Origin: Rhodanobacter sp. LX-99
GTDB taxonomy: Bacteria > Pseudomonadota > Gammaproteobacteria > Xanthomonadales > Rhodanobacteraceae
DNA: 64,000 nucleotides
NCBI RefSeq assembly: GCF_018599185.1
Contig: NZ_JAHFVL010000001.1
Location: 2,253,861 to 2,317,860 of the forward strand
Reading direction: 5' to 3'
Shown: piece after piece, positions 39,201-49,462 of the stretch
Layout of the letters: each line of letters opens with the position of its first letter
How positions within the stretch are numbered: position 1 is the first letter of the stretch
Notes under the pieces: generated by a model
Database searches by the model: none
Told to the model about the DNA's origin: nothing
What the model saw: only the letters and a program-made list of their open reading frames with translations
Program-made: the position numbers and the translations under genes

Positions 39201-39391
39201 ACCAGCACGCTCTCGCCGCTGCCGGCAGGTGCCTGGCCGAAGATGCTGCCCGTGGTGGCTTGCGCGTGGACCGGTGCCGGTGCGGCAGCGCCGTACAGGC
39301 CCAGGGTGATCGCGGCGGCGAGGCTCAATGCGTGCCCCGTCAAGCGGCGCTTGCGAGACTCGTGTTCAATGTTGCTCTTGCGGTTTTTCAT
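36248..39391 (-). CDS. TonB-dependent outer-membrane receptor, Oar-like with CarboxypepD_reg domain
   Basis: 1047 residues. A long basic signal region (MKNRKSNIEHESRKRRLTGH) leads to a hydrophobic core ending APVHAQA. A carboxypeptidase-regulatory-like beta-sandwich follows (RQVAVDANGRYTVDSLPLGD, about 45-115), then the plug (QQLARLPLARSAEAIALLAP, about 140-260) and a large beta-barrel ending in the aromatic FGVNYDF typical of outer-membrane insertion. Plug glycines and many aromatic strands are visible. It resembles the Oar group, which includes receptors for peptides and carbohydrates rather than siderophores; the ligand is unknown. An XRE-type regulator gene lies 149 bp upstream on the same strand. 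Confidence 0.92.
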   Translation of the reverse strand: MKNRKSNIEHESRKRRLTGHALSLAAAITLGLYGAAAPAPVHAQATTGSIFGQAPAGSGESVLVRSNSGVSRQVAVDANGRYTVDSLPLGDYTVTLQRDGQAIDTRSHVTMRVGAGTEVSFAGAAGAQTLSAVTVQANALPSIDVTGVDSRTVITSQQLARLPLARSAEAIALLAPGVVEGSGLFNGLSTTGGSVVSLGGSSVVENAYYINGFNTTDPLSGFGGLTLPYGAIDQQEVLSGGYGAAYGRSDGGVISQVGKRGTNEWHFGGQVQWTPTDLQGDPKNFYYVNSDGSRGNIYRRRVDNKSWTTTVDAYVGGPLIKDKLFFFAAVEAEREQGNGNSNSPVDRGVGPVTAPFDTRTREDRPKWYGKLDWNINDSNVLELTGASSKNSYQGTTYNYDYDSDKQTDYVGGATSTKNGADLYSAKFTSYITDDLTVSALYGKMKGTYYSETPGFDPTNPYLFHPENQNPDVTGGNIITNNQTVSTINLPGHRSTNTNLRLDVSYRLGDHTLTAGIDNQNSSNVDAGTYFPPGGTGYAWYYDRMTDGDGNPLPNQYILGGPGTAAAGADWRNSPWVAAAGPGSNGYYVYQYRYHDNGSFRVAQRAQYIEDSWQVNDRWLVKIGLRNDQFTNYGGDGQPYLRLTSPQWAPRVGFSWDVNGDSSMKVYGNAGRYYLALPSSVAQRSAGTSLYTSTYYTYTGIDANGVPTGLTPIDTSVGAGQPLSNNGEYGQGRDPRTAASTNLKSEYQDEYILGFDKKLGDSWVYGAKATYRNLRNAIDDVADNVSIIAKMNAMGIDPNSYDATQVPGSILINPGSTSYFNIPKLAGGYYTVQMDWKNDFHFNTTMKRKYYGLDLYLEHPFDGKWQGKIDYLWSRSYGNSEGQVKTDVGQTDVSATSDWDYAQIMDYANGELANSRRHQIKAYGSYQLNPAWMLSGNLTVMSGAPRSCLGLYANNTNPGLGYGTYYHFCNGQPSSPGETHNPWTYLLSLSAEYRPEWAQRRLGFNVMVYNVLDQQETTQTYARQGVNYLRPFTAQTPRYVRFGVNYDF

Positions 39392-39540
39392 GTAACTCCC
39401 CGTCTCAGTGATGGTGGAAGCGGATACGGAGGAATGAACCCGCGTCCACCTAGGAATGGAAATTCGGTGCAATGGATCCGCCTTGTTCGGGCAGGCGGCG
39501 GCTTGTGCCGGAGACTTGCGGTGGCGTTGCCCGGAACGGT

Positions 39541-40245
39541 TCAGGCGATCAGCGGACGGTTGCGTCGAAGCTGTTCGCCGAGCGTGTGATGGAAATCGAT
39601 CAGGCGACTGACGTGAGTGCCGCCGCCGGCGTGGCCGAGGATGTCGTAGAGCTCGGCCAGCCGGGCAGCGCGCGAGTTCGGGTCCAGCGAGCCGCCGACG
39701 AGCCCTATGTACGACTGCAGCAGACGCAGGGCGGCCGCGAGCAGCTTGGAATCAAGCATCGGTGCGTGCGGCGTGTCCGGTGCACGCTGCTCGGATTCCG
39801 ATGGAATGCCGGAAATCGCGTCCGCGAGTGTCGGGACTTTCGCCTCGGTACCCATGGGTCCTTCGCCCGCAACCAGCCAGAGCAGCGAGATGCCGAGAGT
39901 CCGCGCCATGATGACGCAGCGCTCGCGCGAGATATCGCTGCGACCATCGCGCCAGCTGCGCACCGCTCCTTCGGAAAAACCGCACTGTTCGGCGATGACG
40001 CCAGTTCCGCCTTGAAGTTCGATCAACTGTTGCATGCGTGCCGACAGTCCGCGTGCGGGATGGGGCACGCGTTCCGTCGACAGCGGCGACTCCGGCGCAA
40101 ACGGCGCCACCACGCGCATCGTGGGTGGTTGCTTCAGCGGTGCAGCGCGAGCAATGGGGTCGTTGCGCATGAGGTTGTTTGCATGGTCTGCATCCGCGTG
40201 CACGCGAGGTGGGCGCGGTTCAATGCAAGGCGCAATCGTCGGCAT
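39541..40245 (-). CDS. XRE/HTH-domain transcriptional regulator
   Basis: 234 residues, cytoplasmic. An Arg/Pro-rich N-terminal 65 residues precede a helix-turn-helix: ARMQQLIELQGGTGVIAEQC and GFSEGAVRSWRDGRSDISRE, then CVIMARTLGISLLWLVAGEG, a layout like phage CI-type repressors. The C-terminal part (LDSKLLAAALRLLQSYIGLV, RAARLAELYDILGHAGG) is helical and may dimerise. ATG 40245 has GGAG 9 bases upstream; ATG 40170 lacks one. It may control the downstream receptor gene; such pairs with receptors occur in this family of bacteria, but no operator was identified. Confidence 0.8.
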   Translation of the reverse strand: MPTIAPCIEPRPPRVHADADHANNLMRNDPIARAAPLKQPPTMRVVAPFAPESPLSTERVPHPARGLSARMQQLIELQGGTGVIAEQCGFSEGAVRSWRDGRSDISRERCVIMARTLGISLLWLVAGEGPMGTEAKVPTLADAISGIPSESEQRAPDTPHAPMLDSKLLAAALRLLQSYIGLVGGSLDPNSRAARLAELYDILGHAGGGTHVSRLIDFHHTLGEQLRRNRPLIA

Positions 40246-40851
40246 AGTGGTGGTCTCCGTGGGGAATCAGCCTTATCCGAGACTGAAAACGAAGCTGGGC
40301 GGGGGGAGGGATTTTTTCCGATGTCAACATTTCGTTACAAAAGCGTCTTTTTTTGTAGCGTAGTGACCGGAGCCGATTCGATACATAACCAATTCCGCGG
40401 AATCGGGTAATGCCAATTCGCCAGGCAGAGACAAGCCGCTCGCGGAAAGGAGCGCAGTCAGGCCGCATCGGCCGCATGTCCTCGCACCCTGTAAACGAGA
40501 TGCAGGCGAAGGTGTTTGCATCCGCCGAGGCCGACCGTCGCGCATGGCATGTGCTGCATCGACGATGGCCGTGCGGGACGCTGCCGTTTGTGCTGAATGG
40601 GTCGGGCGATTGTCGGCCGCAGCCAGTGCGCCGATGCCGCCGAGCTGAATCGTCAGCAGCATCGTGCACGTAGCTTGGTCGGCGTGCCGATCGCCTGGGC
40701 TATGCGCCGCGCGTCATCGGCGGCGATGCGCAGAAGATGACGCTGGCCCAGGCCAATCGCGCGGGTTGAGTGCAGGCAGAAGGAGCGGATTGCCCGGAGC
40801 GAAGTCATGCCGCTCCGGGTGATGCCGGCAGGAAGAGTAGCCCTTAGGCTT
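40246..40851. other. 606-bp gene-poor stretch
   Basis: AT-rich near 40310-40400 (TTTTTTCC and CTTTTTTTG runs), consistent with promoter sequence for the XRE gene. Overlapping open frames on both strands give Arg/Ser-rich products without recognisable features. One plus-strand frame ending at TGA 40767-40769 reads naturally for about 28 residues (DRLGYAPRVIGGDAQKMTLA) but has a stop just upstream, so it may be a gene remnant. Confidence 0.4.
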
Positions 40852-42987
40852 CTACTTCAGCTGGTCCCACAAAAAATCGTAGGCCATCGCGTGCATGTGC
40901 GCGGACTGCCGGTTGTCCGCGCCGGCGCCGTGTCCGCCTTCGAGATTCTCGTAGAACCACACGTTCGGGTGGCCTTGCGCCTGCATCCGCGCGGCCATCT
41001 TGCGCGCCTGCACCGGGCCGACGCGGTCGTCGCTGGTGGCGGTGTAGAACAGCACCGGCGGATAGTGGCCGCCCTGCTTCGCGTTCTGGTACGGCGAGAA
41101 GGTCTTGATGAAGTTCCAGTCGGCCGTATCCGGGTTGCCGTACTCGGCCATCCACGAGGCGCCGGCGGACAGGTGGATGTAGCGCTTCATGTCCAGCAGC
41201 GGCACTTCGCAGGCGATCGCACCGAACAGCTGCGGGTACATCGTGAGCATGTTGCCCATCAGCAGGCCACCGTTGCTGCCGCCTTCGGCGCCGAGGTGTT
41301 TCGCCGAAGTGACGCCGCGCCGGACCAGGTCCTCGGCCACTGCGGCGAAATCCTCGTAGGCACGCGGACGGTTTGCCTTCAGCGCAGCCTGGTGCCACTG
41401 CGGGCCGTACTCGCCGCCGCCGCGGATGTTCGCAATCACGTAGACGCCGCCACGCTCGAGCCAGGCGCGGCCGACGCTGCCGCTGTATTGCGGCTGCAGC
41501 GAGACCTCGAAGCCGCCGTAGCCGTACAGCAGGGTGCGGTTGGCGCCGTCCCGCCTGAGGTCCTTCGGGGCGATCTCGAAGTACGGCACGCGGGTGCCGT
41601 CCACAGACTTCACGAAGTGCTGGCTGACCGTGAACTTCGCCGCATCGAAGAACGCCGGCGCCTGCTTGACCGTCTCGGCCGCCGCGCCGCCCAGCACGCC
41701 GCGCTGCAGCGACGACGGCGCCAGGAAGCCGGTGACGTCGAGCCAGTACTCGTCGCTGTGGTCGGGGTCGGTGTCGACCACGTTGATCGTGCTCATCGCC
41801 GGCGCGCCCGCCATCGGCTCGCGCTTCCAGTCGCCGCCGGGCGCTGCCATCTGCGGTGGGGTCAGTACCTCCAGCCGGCTCTTGACGTCGTCCATCAGGT
41901 TGAGGATCAGGTGGTTCCTGGTCCAGGCGTACGAGTCCAGCGAGGTATGCGCGTCGGGTTCGAACAGCACGGTGAAGTGGCGCTTGCCGGCCATGAAGTT
42001 GTCGAACTGCGTCGCCAGCAGCGCGCCGGCGGGGTAGGTGGTGCCGTCGACGGTCCACGGCGAGCGGGTCCGCACCAGCAGCCAATCGCGATGGGCGTCG
42101 GCCTCCGCGTCGGCCGGCACTTCGACGCGGGCCAGCTTGCCTTCGACGCGCTGGTACAGGTCGCTGTGGTAGAAATCCCTGGCGACGGAAACGAAATCGC
42201 GCTCGTAGCCCGGCGTGCGGTCGTGGTACGCGCTGACCGCGAGGTCGCCCGGCTTGCCCTCGTACACCGTGCTGGCCGCCGCCAGCGGCGTGCCGCGCTT
42301 CCACTCCTTGGCGATGCGTGGGTAGCTCGATTCGGTCATCGAGCCGGGGCCGAAGTCGGTGCCGACGTAGAGGGTGTTTTCGTCGATCCAGCCGACCTGG
42401 CTTTTCGCCACCGGCAACTCGAAGCCGCGCTTCACGAATGCCTTGTGCGGAATGCTGAACTCGCGCACCACGGTCGCGTCGCCGCCGTCCGGCGACAGCG
42501 AGACCAGGCAGCGTTCGTACGCCGGCTTCAGGCATTCCACGCCCTTGAACACCCAGCGCTTGTTCTCGGCCTTGTTCAGCGCGTCGACGTCCAGCAGCAC
42601 CTCCCACGCCGGCTCGGCCTTGCGGTACTCGGCCAGCGTGGTGCGCCGCCAGACGCCGCGCGGGTGCGCCTTGTCGCGCCAGAAGTTGTAAAGGTGGCCG
42701 CCCATGCGGTTGACGTAGGGGATGCGCGCCTCCGAGTCGAGCACTTCGAGAATGCTGTCGCGGGTGCGTGTGAATTCGGCGTTGTCGACGAACTGTTTCG
42801 CGGTCGCCGCGTTCTGCTGCTTCACCCAGTCCAGCGCGCGGTCGCCGTGGATGTCCTCCAGCCACAGGAACGGGTCGTCGCTGGCCGGAGCAGTGGCTGC
42901 GGGATCGGGTGTCGTGTCGCGGGCATGGATGTCGTTCATGCCCGTCAGTGTGACGCCGAGTGCCAGCGTCAGCCAGAGCGATTTCAT
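40852..42987 (-). CDS. Prolyl oligopeptidase, S9 family, secreted
   Basis: 711 residues with a signal-like start (MKSLWLTLALGVTLTGMNDI). The N-terminal beta-propeller begins DDPFLWLEDIHGDRALDWVK. The catalytic alpha/beta-hydrolase domain has the nucleophile S571 in GAEGGSNGGLLMGN, an Asp in YTATSDDRVGP and a His in LEGGHGAGADN, plus IRGGGEYGPQWHQAAL and AYEDFAAVAEDL. It cleaves short peptides after proline, likely in the periplasm. The upstream ATG at 43071 would add a leader without signal character. It is 170 bp from hppA on the same strand, with a hairpin between. Confidence 0.93.
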   Translation of the reverse strand: MKSLWLTLALGVTLTGMNDIHARDTTPDPAATAPASDDPFLWLEDIHGDRALDWVKQQNAATAKQFVDNAEFTRTRDSILEVLDSEARIPYVNRMGGHLYNFWRDKAHPRGVWRRTTLAEYRKAEPAWEVLLDVDALNKAENKRWVFKGVECLKPAYERCLVSLSPDGGDATVVREFSIPHKAFVKRGFELPVAKSQVGWIDENTLYVGTDFGPGSMTESSYPRIAKEWKRGTPLAAASTVYEGKPGDLAVSAYHDRTPGYERDFVSVARDFYHSDLYQRVEGKLARVEVPADAEADAHRDWLLVRTRSPWTVDGTTYPAGALLATQFDNFMAGKRHFTVLFEPDAHTSLDSYAWTRNHLILNLMDDVKSRLEVLTPPQMAAPGGDWKREPMAGAPAMSTINVVDTDPDHSDEYWLDVTGFLAPSSLQRGVLGGAAAETVKQAPAFFDAAKFTVSQHFVKSVDGTRVPYFEIAPKDLRRDGANRTLLYGYGGFEVSLQPQYSGSVGRAWLERGGVYVIANIRGGGEYGPQWHQAALKANRPRAYEDFAAVAEDLVRRGVTSAKHLGAEGGSNGGLLMGNMLTMYPQLFGAIACEVPLLDMKRYIHLSAGASWMAEYGNPDTADWNFIKTFSPYQNAKQGGHYPPVLFYTATSDDRVGPVQARKMAARMQAQGHPNVWFYENLEGGHGAGADNRQSAHMHAMAYDFLWDQLK

Positions 42988-43108
42988 CGTGTGCTCCCAG
43001 ATGTGCGAGTGAACGTAATGGGCATGACGGGCGCGGCTCGTCGTCAGTCGAGCGTAACCGGCCGAGCGCACGGCTGCCTGTGACTAAAGTCAGGAGCGCG
43101 GGCCGGAA

Positions 43109-43141
43109 ACAGGAATCCCGCCACGCGGGCGGGATTCCTGT
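43109..43141 (-). terminator. Hairpin terminator of hppA
   Basis: A 14-bp stem (43109-43122 with 43128-43141, ACAGGAATCCCGCC arm) and loop ACGCG, beginning 17 bp after the hppA stop. The T-tract is weak (TTCC), so this may be an attenuating rather than complete stop. Confidence 0.65.
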
Positions 43142-43157
43142 CGTTGCGGTGGCAGGC

Positions 43158-45185
<2,028 letters not shown>

Positions 45186-45290
45186 CGGAGCCTCCCCATG
45201 GGTTGTAAGTGGCCGTCCGGAACGGGCGGTCCCGGGGAGTATAGGCAGACGTTGCGGCGCAGGCCGTTGTGCGGCGCAGCGCCGTCCGGC

Positions 45291-45323
45291 AAAGAAAAGG
45301 GCCATGCACGAAAGGCATGGCCC
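45291..45323 (-). terminator. Intrinsic terminator of the rcnB-like gene
   Basis: A 9-bp stem (GGGCCATGC at 45299-45307 with 45315-45323) and 7-base loop. On the minus strand it is followed by TTTTCTTT. Confidence 0.8.
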
Positions 45324-45347
45324 CGATTCATTCACGTCGGCGCGGAT

Positions 45348-45776
45348 TTATTGCAGCGCGATGTCCAGGATGATGCCGGTGGCGATCGCGACCAGCAGGT
45401 AGTCGTTGTTCGCGCGTACCCAGTGGTAGCCGCGCGGTGGCGGACGCAGGCGGTAGTAGCCGTAGTCGCGCACGACATAGGTCGGGCCGTAGTAGCGATG
45501 GCCGCGCTCCCAGCGCGGATGGTGGCGATAGTGCCGGTAGCCGTCGCGGTAGCCGTAGTCCCGGTAACCGTAGTAGCGGCGGGTGTCGTAGCGCCGGTAG
45601 TCGTGGCGGCGATCGTCGTGCCGGCGGTAGTCGCCGTGGCGGCCATCGTGGCGATGGTCGGCGTAGCCGTGGCCCTGGCCGCGGCGGTCGTGACCGTGAC
45701 CGCCCTGGTCGGCCAGCGCGAGGCTGCCGGTGGTGAGCAGGGCGAATGCGATGAGCAGGCGACTGAAGAGTTTCAT
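45348..45776 (-). CDS. RcnB-family periplasmic protein
   Basis: 142 residues with a signal peptide (MKLFSRLLIAFALLTTGSLA, cleaved near ALADQ). The mature N-terminal half is extremely rich in Arg, His, Tyr, Asp and Gly (DRRHDYRRYDTRRYYGYRDY). The C-terminal half is the RcnB core, PPRGYHWVRANNDYLLVAIA, ending GIILDIALQ. E. coli RcnB helps limit nickel/cobalt efflux; in most species the role is unknown, and the His-rich stretch may bind metal. It has its own terminator, and a 157-bp gap separates it from the phosphofructokinase gene, so co-regulation with the PPi genes is not implied. Confidence 0.87.
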   Translation of the reverse strand: MKLFSRLLIAFALLTTGSLALADQGGHGHDRRGQGHGYADHRHDGRHGDYRRHDDRRHDYRRYDTRRYYGYRDYGYRDGYRHYRHHPRWERGHRYYGPTYVVRDYGYYRLRPPPRGYHWVRANNDYLLVAIATGIILDIALQ

Positions 45777-45933
45777 CTCAGGGCTCCTCCTTGGGTGTCG
45801 TGGCCGCGACAGCGCGGCGATCGACCCGGGCAGGACGGATCGTAGGAAGTTGCGGCTGAACGTAGTCCGATATCGGCGAAGCGGTTTCAGGTGGCGCTCA
45901 GCTTTGCGAAACCGGTCACGGAACCCGGCCGGT

Positions 45934-47211
45934 TCAGCGCCGGAACGCCGCCAGCTTCTTCGCCACCGCCACGTTCTTCAGCCGCACGTAGCGCGGCAGG
46001 CCATCCTTGCCGTATGGCAGCGGCGCCTCGCCGCGGATCAGCGGCGCCAGGTAACGGCGCGCCGCCGCGGTGATGCCGAAACCGTCGCGGCTGATGAAAT
46101 TCTTCGGCATCTTCTTTTCGCGGTTGGCGATCTTCGCCAGCGGCGCCGGCGCGATCTTCCAGCGGTACGGCGCGTCGGCCGTGCGCACGATCACCGGCAT
46201 CACCGCGTTCATGCCGGCCAGCGCGTAGTCGACCGCGGCCTGGCCGACCGCGTAGGCCTGTTCGGCGTCGACCTGCGAGGCGGCGTGCCGCGCCGAGCGC
46301 TGCAGGTAGTCGGGCAGCGCCCAGTGGTACTTGTAGCCGAGCTTTTCCTTCACCAGCGCCGCCAGCACCGGTGCCACGCCGCCGAGCTGGCTGTGGCCGA
46401 ACGCGTCGCGCGTGCCCGCCTCGGCGAGGAACTGGCCGGCTGCGTTGCGCACGCCTTCGGAGGCGACCACGGTGCACCAGCCCACGCGCTCGACGGTGGC
46501 TTTCACCTTCGCCAGGAACGCCGCTTCGTCGAACGCGTTCTCGGGGAACAGGATGATGTGCGGCGGCGCGTCCGCGCCTTCGCCGGCCAGGCCGGCGGCG
46601 GCGGCGATCCAGCCGGCGTGGCGGCCCATCACTTCCAGGATGAACACCTTGGTCGAGGTTTCGGCCATCGAGGCCACGTCCAGGCTGGCTTCCAGCGTCG
46701 AGATCGCGGTGTATTTCGCCACCGAGCCGAAGCCGGGGCAGCAGTCGGTGACGGCGAGGTCGTTGTCCACCGTCTTCGGCACGCCGATGCAGCGGATGTC
46801 GTAGCCCATCGTCTTGCCCAGCTGCGAGATCTTCAGCGCGGTATCGGCCGAATCGTTGCCGCCGTTGTAGAGGAACCAGCGGATGTCGTGCGCGCGGAAC
46901 ACCTCGATCAGCCGCTCGTACTCGGCGCGGTTCTCGTCCAGCGACTTCAGCTTGTAGCGGCACGAGCCGAACGCGCCGCCGGGGGTGTGGCGCAACGCGG
47001 CGATCGCGGCGGCCGATTCCTTCGAGGTGTCGATCAGCTCTTCGCGCAGCGCGCCGAGGATGCCGTTGCGCGCGGCGTACGCCTTCACGCCCTTGCGGCG
47101 GGCGGCCTCGATCACGCCGGCGGCGGTGGCGTTGATCACGGCGGTGACGCCGCCGGACTGGGCATACAGCAGGTGACCGGTGACGGCGGGCGAACGGCGG
47201 CTCGGGCTCAT
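45934..47211 (-). CDS. pfp: Pyrophosphate-dependent 6-phosphofructokinase
   Basis: 425 residues. Two residues mark PPi rather than ATP use: GGNDSADTALKISQ, with Asp where ATP enzymes have Gly in GGDGS, and PKTVDNDLAVTDCCPGFGS, with Lys where ATP enzymes have Gly in PGTIDND. Other landmarks are LLYAQSGGVTAVINATAAGV and LEVMGRHAGWIAAAAG. It interconverts fructose 6-phosphate and fructose 1,6-bisphosphate using PPi, reversibly. ATG 47211 was preferred to 47316 because the upstream leader looks non-coding. It diverges from adk, and an H+-pyrophosphatase gene is two genes downstream. Confidence 0.93.
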   Translation of the reverse strand: MSPSRRSPAVTGHLLYAQSGGVTAVINATAAGVIEAARRKGVKAYAARNGILGALREELIDTSKESAAAIAALRHTPGGAFGSCRYKLKSLDENRAEYERLIEVFRAHDIRWFLYNGGNDSADTALKISQLGKTMGYDIRCIGVPKTVDNDLAVTDCCPGFGSVAKYTAISTLEASLDVASMAETSTKVFILEVMGRHAGWIAAAAGLAGEGADAPPHIILFPENAFDEAAFLAKVKATVERVGWCTVVASEGVRNAAGQFLAEAGTRDAFGHSQLGGVAPVLAALVKEKLGYKYHWALPDYLQRSARHAASQVDAEQAYAVGQAAVDYALAGMNAVMPVIVRTADAPYRWKIAPAPLAKIANREKKMPKNFISRDGFGITAAARRYLAPLIRGEAPLPYGKDGLPRYVRLKNVAVAKKLAAFRR

Positions 47212-47403
47212 GGGATCCTCGATCAGGCGGTGGTAAGGATGGCGGTGGCTGTCGGCAAATCTTTTTCTGCAACAAGCACTTGGCTGGGTGCGACGAAGGT
47301 CTCTGTTTGACGGCACCCGGTGCAGCGGCTAATTTGACGGACAATTCTGTGCGTCGGGCGGGTTGTCGCAGTGTGCGGCGGCCCGCCGAACTTGTGGAGC
47401 ATT

Positions 47404-47988
47404 ATGCGACTCGTCCTACTTGGTGCGCCCGGCTCGGGCAAAGGTACGCAGGCGGCCCGGCTGAAGGCGGCGCTGGGCGTTCCGCATATCTCGACCGGCG
47501 ACATGCTGCGCGCCGCCGTCGCCGCCGGTACCGCGATGGGGCTCAAGGCCAAGGCGGTGATGGACGCCGGCCAACTGGTTTCCGACGACATCCTGCTCGG
47601 CATGCTGGAAGAGCGCCTCGCCCAGGCCGACGCGAAAGCCGGTTTCATCCTCGACGGTTATCCGCGCAACCTGGCCCAGGCCGATGCGCTCGACCACCTG
47701 CTGGCCAAGCTGGGCCAGCCGCTGGATGCGGTGGTGAAGCTGGACGTGCCGAACGAGGCGATCATCGGGCGCTGCGAGATCCGCTTCAAGGCCGAAGGCC
47801 GTGCCGACGACAACCCGGACACCGTGCGCAAGCGCCTGGCCATCTATGCCGAGCAGACCGCGCCTGTGGCGGACTTCTACGCCAGCCGCGGCAAGCTGCA
47901 GGTGGTGGACGGCGTCGGCGAGCTGGCCGAGGTCACCGCGCGGATCGAGCGCGCGCTGCAGAACGAAGCCGCCGCGGCGAACGGCTGA
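47404..47988 (+). CDS. adk: Adenylate kinase
   Basis: 194 residues, the short form without the zinc-finger lid. The P-loop is LLGAPGSGKGTQAARLKAAL; GVPHISTGDMLRAAVAAG (AMP site), FILDGYPRNLAQADALDHL (with the catalytic DGYPR) and DDNPDTVRKRLAIYAEQTAP follow. It balances ATP, ADP and AMP, and by removing AMP also favours PPi-forming reactions. ATG 47404 starts MRLVLLGAPG. A 48-bp gap with a hairpin separates it from mpl. Confidence 0.97.
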   Translation: MRLVLLGAPGSGKGTQAARLKAALGVPHISTGDMLRAAVAAGTAMGLKAKAVMDAGQLVSDDILLGMLEERLAQADAKAGFILDGYPRNLAQADALDHLLAKLGQPLDAVVKLDVPNEAIIGRCEIRFKAEGRADDNPDTVRKRLAIYAEQTAPVADFYASRGKLQVVDGVGELAEVTARIERALQNEAAAANG

Positions 47989-47996
47989 GCACACGT

Positions 47997-48016
47997 CCCG
48001 CTCCCTGCAGAGCGGG
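47997..48016. other. Short hairpin between adk and mpl
   Basis: CCCGCTC (47997-48003) pairs with GAGCGGG (48010-48016) around a 6-base loop. No T-tract; it may slow transcription or stabilise mRNA 3' ends. Confidence 0.45.
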
Positions 48017-48035
48017 CTTCAAGGAACCGCTCACC

Positions 48036-49415
48036 ATGCGTCTGCACATCCTCGGCATCTGCGGCACCTTCATGGGCGGGGTCGCCGCGCTCGCGCGCGA
48101 GCTGGGCCACACGGTCGAAGGTTCCGACGCGAACGTCTATCCGCCGATGAGCACCCAGCTGGAGGCGTTGGGCATCGGCCTGATGAGCGGCTACACCGCC
48201 GAACACCTGCAGCCCGGGCCTCAGCACGCCCAGCCCGACCTGGTGGTTGTCGGCAATGCGATGACCCGCGGCAATCCGGCCGTCGAATACATGCTCGATG
48301 CGCGCCTGCGCTACATCTCCGGCCCGCAGTGGCTGGGCGAGACGGTGCTGGCCGAGCGCACGGTGCTTGCCGTGGCCGGCACCCATGGCAAGACCACCAC
48401 GACCAGCCTGCTGGCGCATCTGCTGGAAAGCGCGGGCCTCGCGCCGGGCTTCCTGGTCGGCGGCGTGCCGGGCAATTTCGGTGTGTCGGCGCGGCTCGGG
48501 CAGGGCAAGCCGTTTGTGATTGAAGCGGACGAATACGACACCGCGTTCTTCGACAAGCGTTCGAAGTTCGTGCACTACCGCCCGCGCATCGCGATCCTCA
48601 ACAACCTCGAATACGACCACGCGGACATCTTCCCCGACGTGGCCGCGATCCAGCGCCAGTTCCATCACCTGGTGCGCACCGTGCCGGGCAACGGCCGGCT
48701 GATCGTCAACGCGCACGACGAGCGGCTCGCCGAGGTGCTGGCGATGGGCTGCTGGACGCCGGTGGAAACCTTCGGTATCGGCCGCGGCGACTGGCGGGCC
48801 ATGCTGGTCGAAGCGGATGGCTCGGCGTTCACCGTAAGTCACAACGGCGAACCGATCGGTGAGGTGCGCTGGTCGCTGCTGGGCAATCACAGCGTGATGA
48901 ACGCGCTCGCCGCACTCGCCGCGGCCGCGGCCGCGGCTGCCGGCGCCGACCCGCGTGCGCTGTTGCCGGCGTTCGCCAGCTTCGAGAGCGTGAAGCGGCG
49001 GATGGAACTGGTCGGCGAAGTGGACGGCGTGCGCGTCTACGACGACTTCGCCCATCACCCCACCGCGATCGCCACCACCCTGGCCGGGCTGCGCGCGAAG
49101 GTCGGCCAGGCGCGCATCCTGGTGGCGCTGGAGCCGCGCTCCAATTCGATGCGCCAGGGCGCGCACGCCGCGGCGCTGGCGCCGTCGCTGGCCGACGCCG
49201 ATGCGGTGGTGTTCCTGCATCGCCCCGAGTTGTCGTGGGATGCCGGCCGCATCACCGCGGCGCTGGGCGGGCGCGGCACGACGGCGCCGTCGGTCGATGC
49301 GCTGATCGCCGCCTTGCGTGCGCAGGCACGGCCCGGCGACCAGGTGATCTTCATGTCCAACGGCGGTTTCGAAGCGGCGCCGCGCCGTTTCGTGGAAAGC
49401 CTGCGGCAAGCCTGA
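48036..49415 (+). CDS. mpl: UDP-MurNAc:L-Ala-gamma-D-Glu-meso-DAP ligase
   Basis: 459 residues, a Mur ligase. The N-terminal Rossmann part begins MRLHILGICGTFMGGVAALA, the ATP P-loop is VAGTHGKTTTTSLLAHLLES, the metal region IEADEYDTAFFDKRSKFVHY, and YDDFAHHPTAIATTLAGLR is the C-terminal recognition site. Mpl recycles the murein tripeptide by joining it to UDP-MurNAc. Peptidoglycan recycling fits a cell-wall role not linked to adk. The start ATG 48036 has AAGGA 10 bases upstream. Confidence 0.95.
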   Translation: MRLHILGICGTFMGGVAALARELGHTVEGSDANVYPPMSTQLEALGIGLMSGYTAEHLQPGPQHAQPDLVVVGNAMTRGNPAVEYMLDARLRYISGPQWLGETVLAERTVLAVAGTHGKTTTTSLLAHLLESAGLAPGFLVGGVPGNFGVSARLGQGKPFVIEADEYDTAFFDKRSKFVHYRPRIAILNNLEYDHADIFPDVAAIQRQFHHLVRTVPGNGRLIVNAHDERLAEVLAMGCWTPVETFGIGRGDWRAMLVEADGSAFTVSHNGEPIGEVRWSLLGNHSVMNALAALAAAAAAAAGADPRALLPAFASFESVKRRMELVGEVDGVRVYDDFAHHPTAIATTLAGLRAKVGQARILVALEPRSNSMRQGAHAAALAPSLADADAVVFLHRPELSWDAGRITAALGGRGTTAPSVDALIAALRAQARPGDQVIFMSNGGFEAAPRRFVESLRQA

Positions 49416-49462
49416 GCCGGGTCGCGGCTGACCACGGCGCCCGCTCTGGTTACACTCGCCGG

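Noticed and set aside
36455..39589. 1044-codon plus-strand frame antisense to the TonB receptor gene
   Set aside because: Val/Arg/Gly-rich shadow without domains. The minus strand encodes a complete TonB-dependent receptor.
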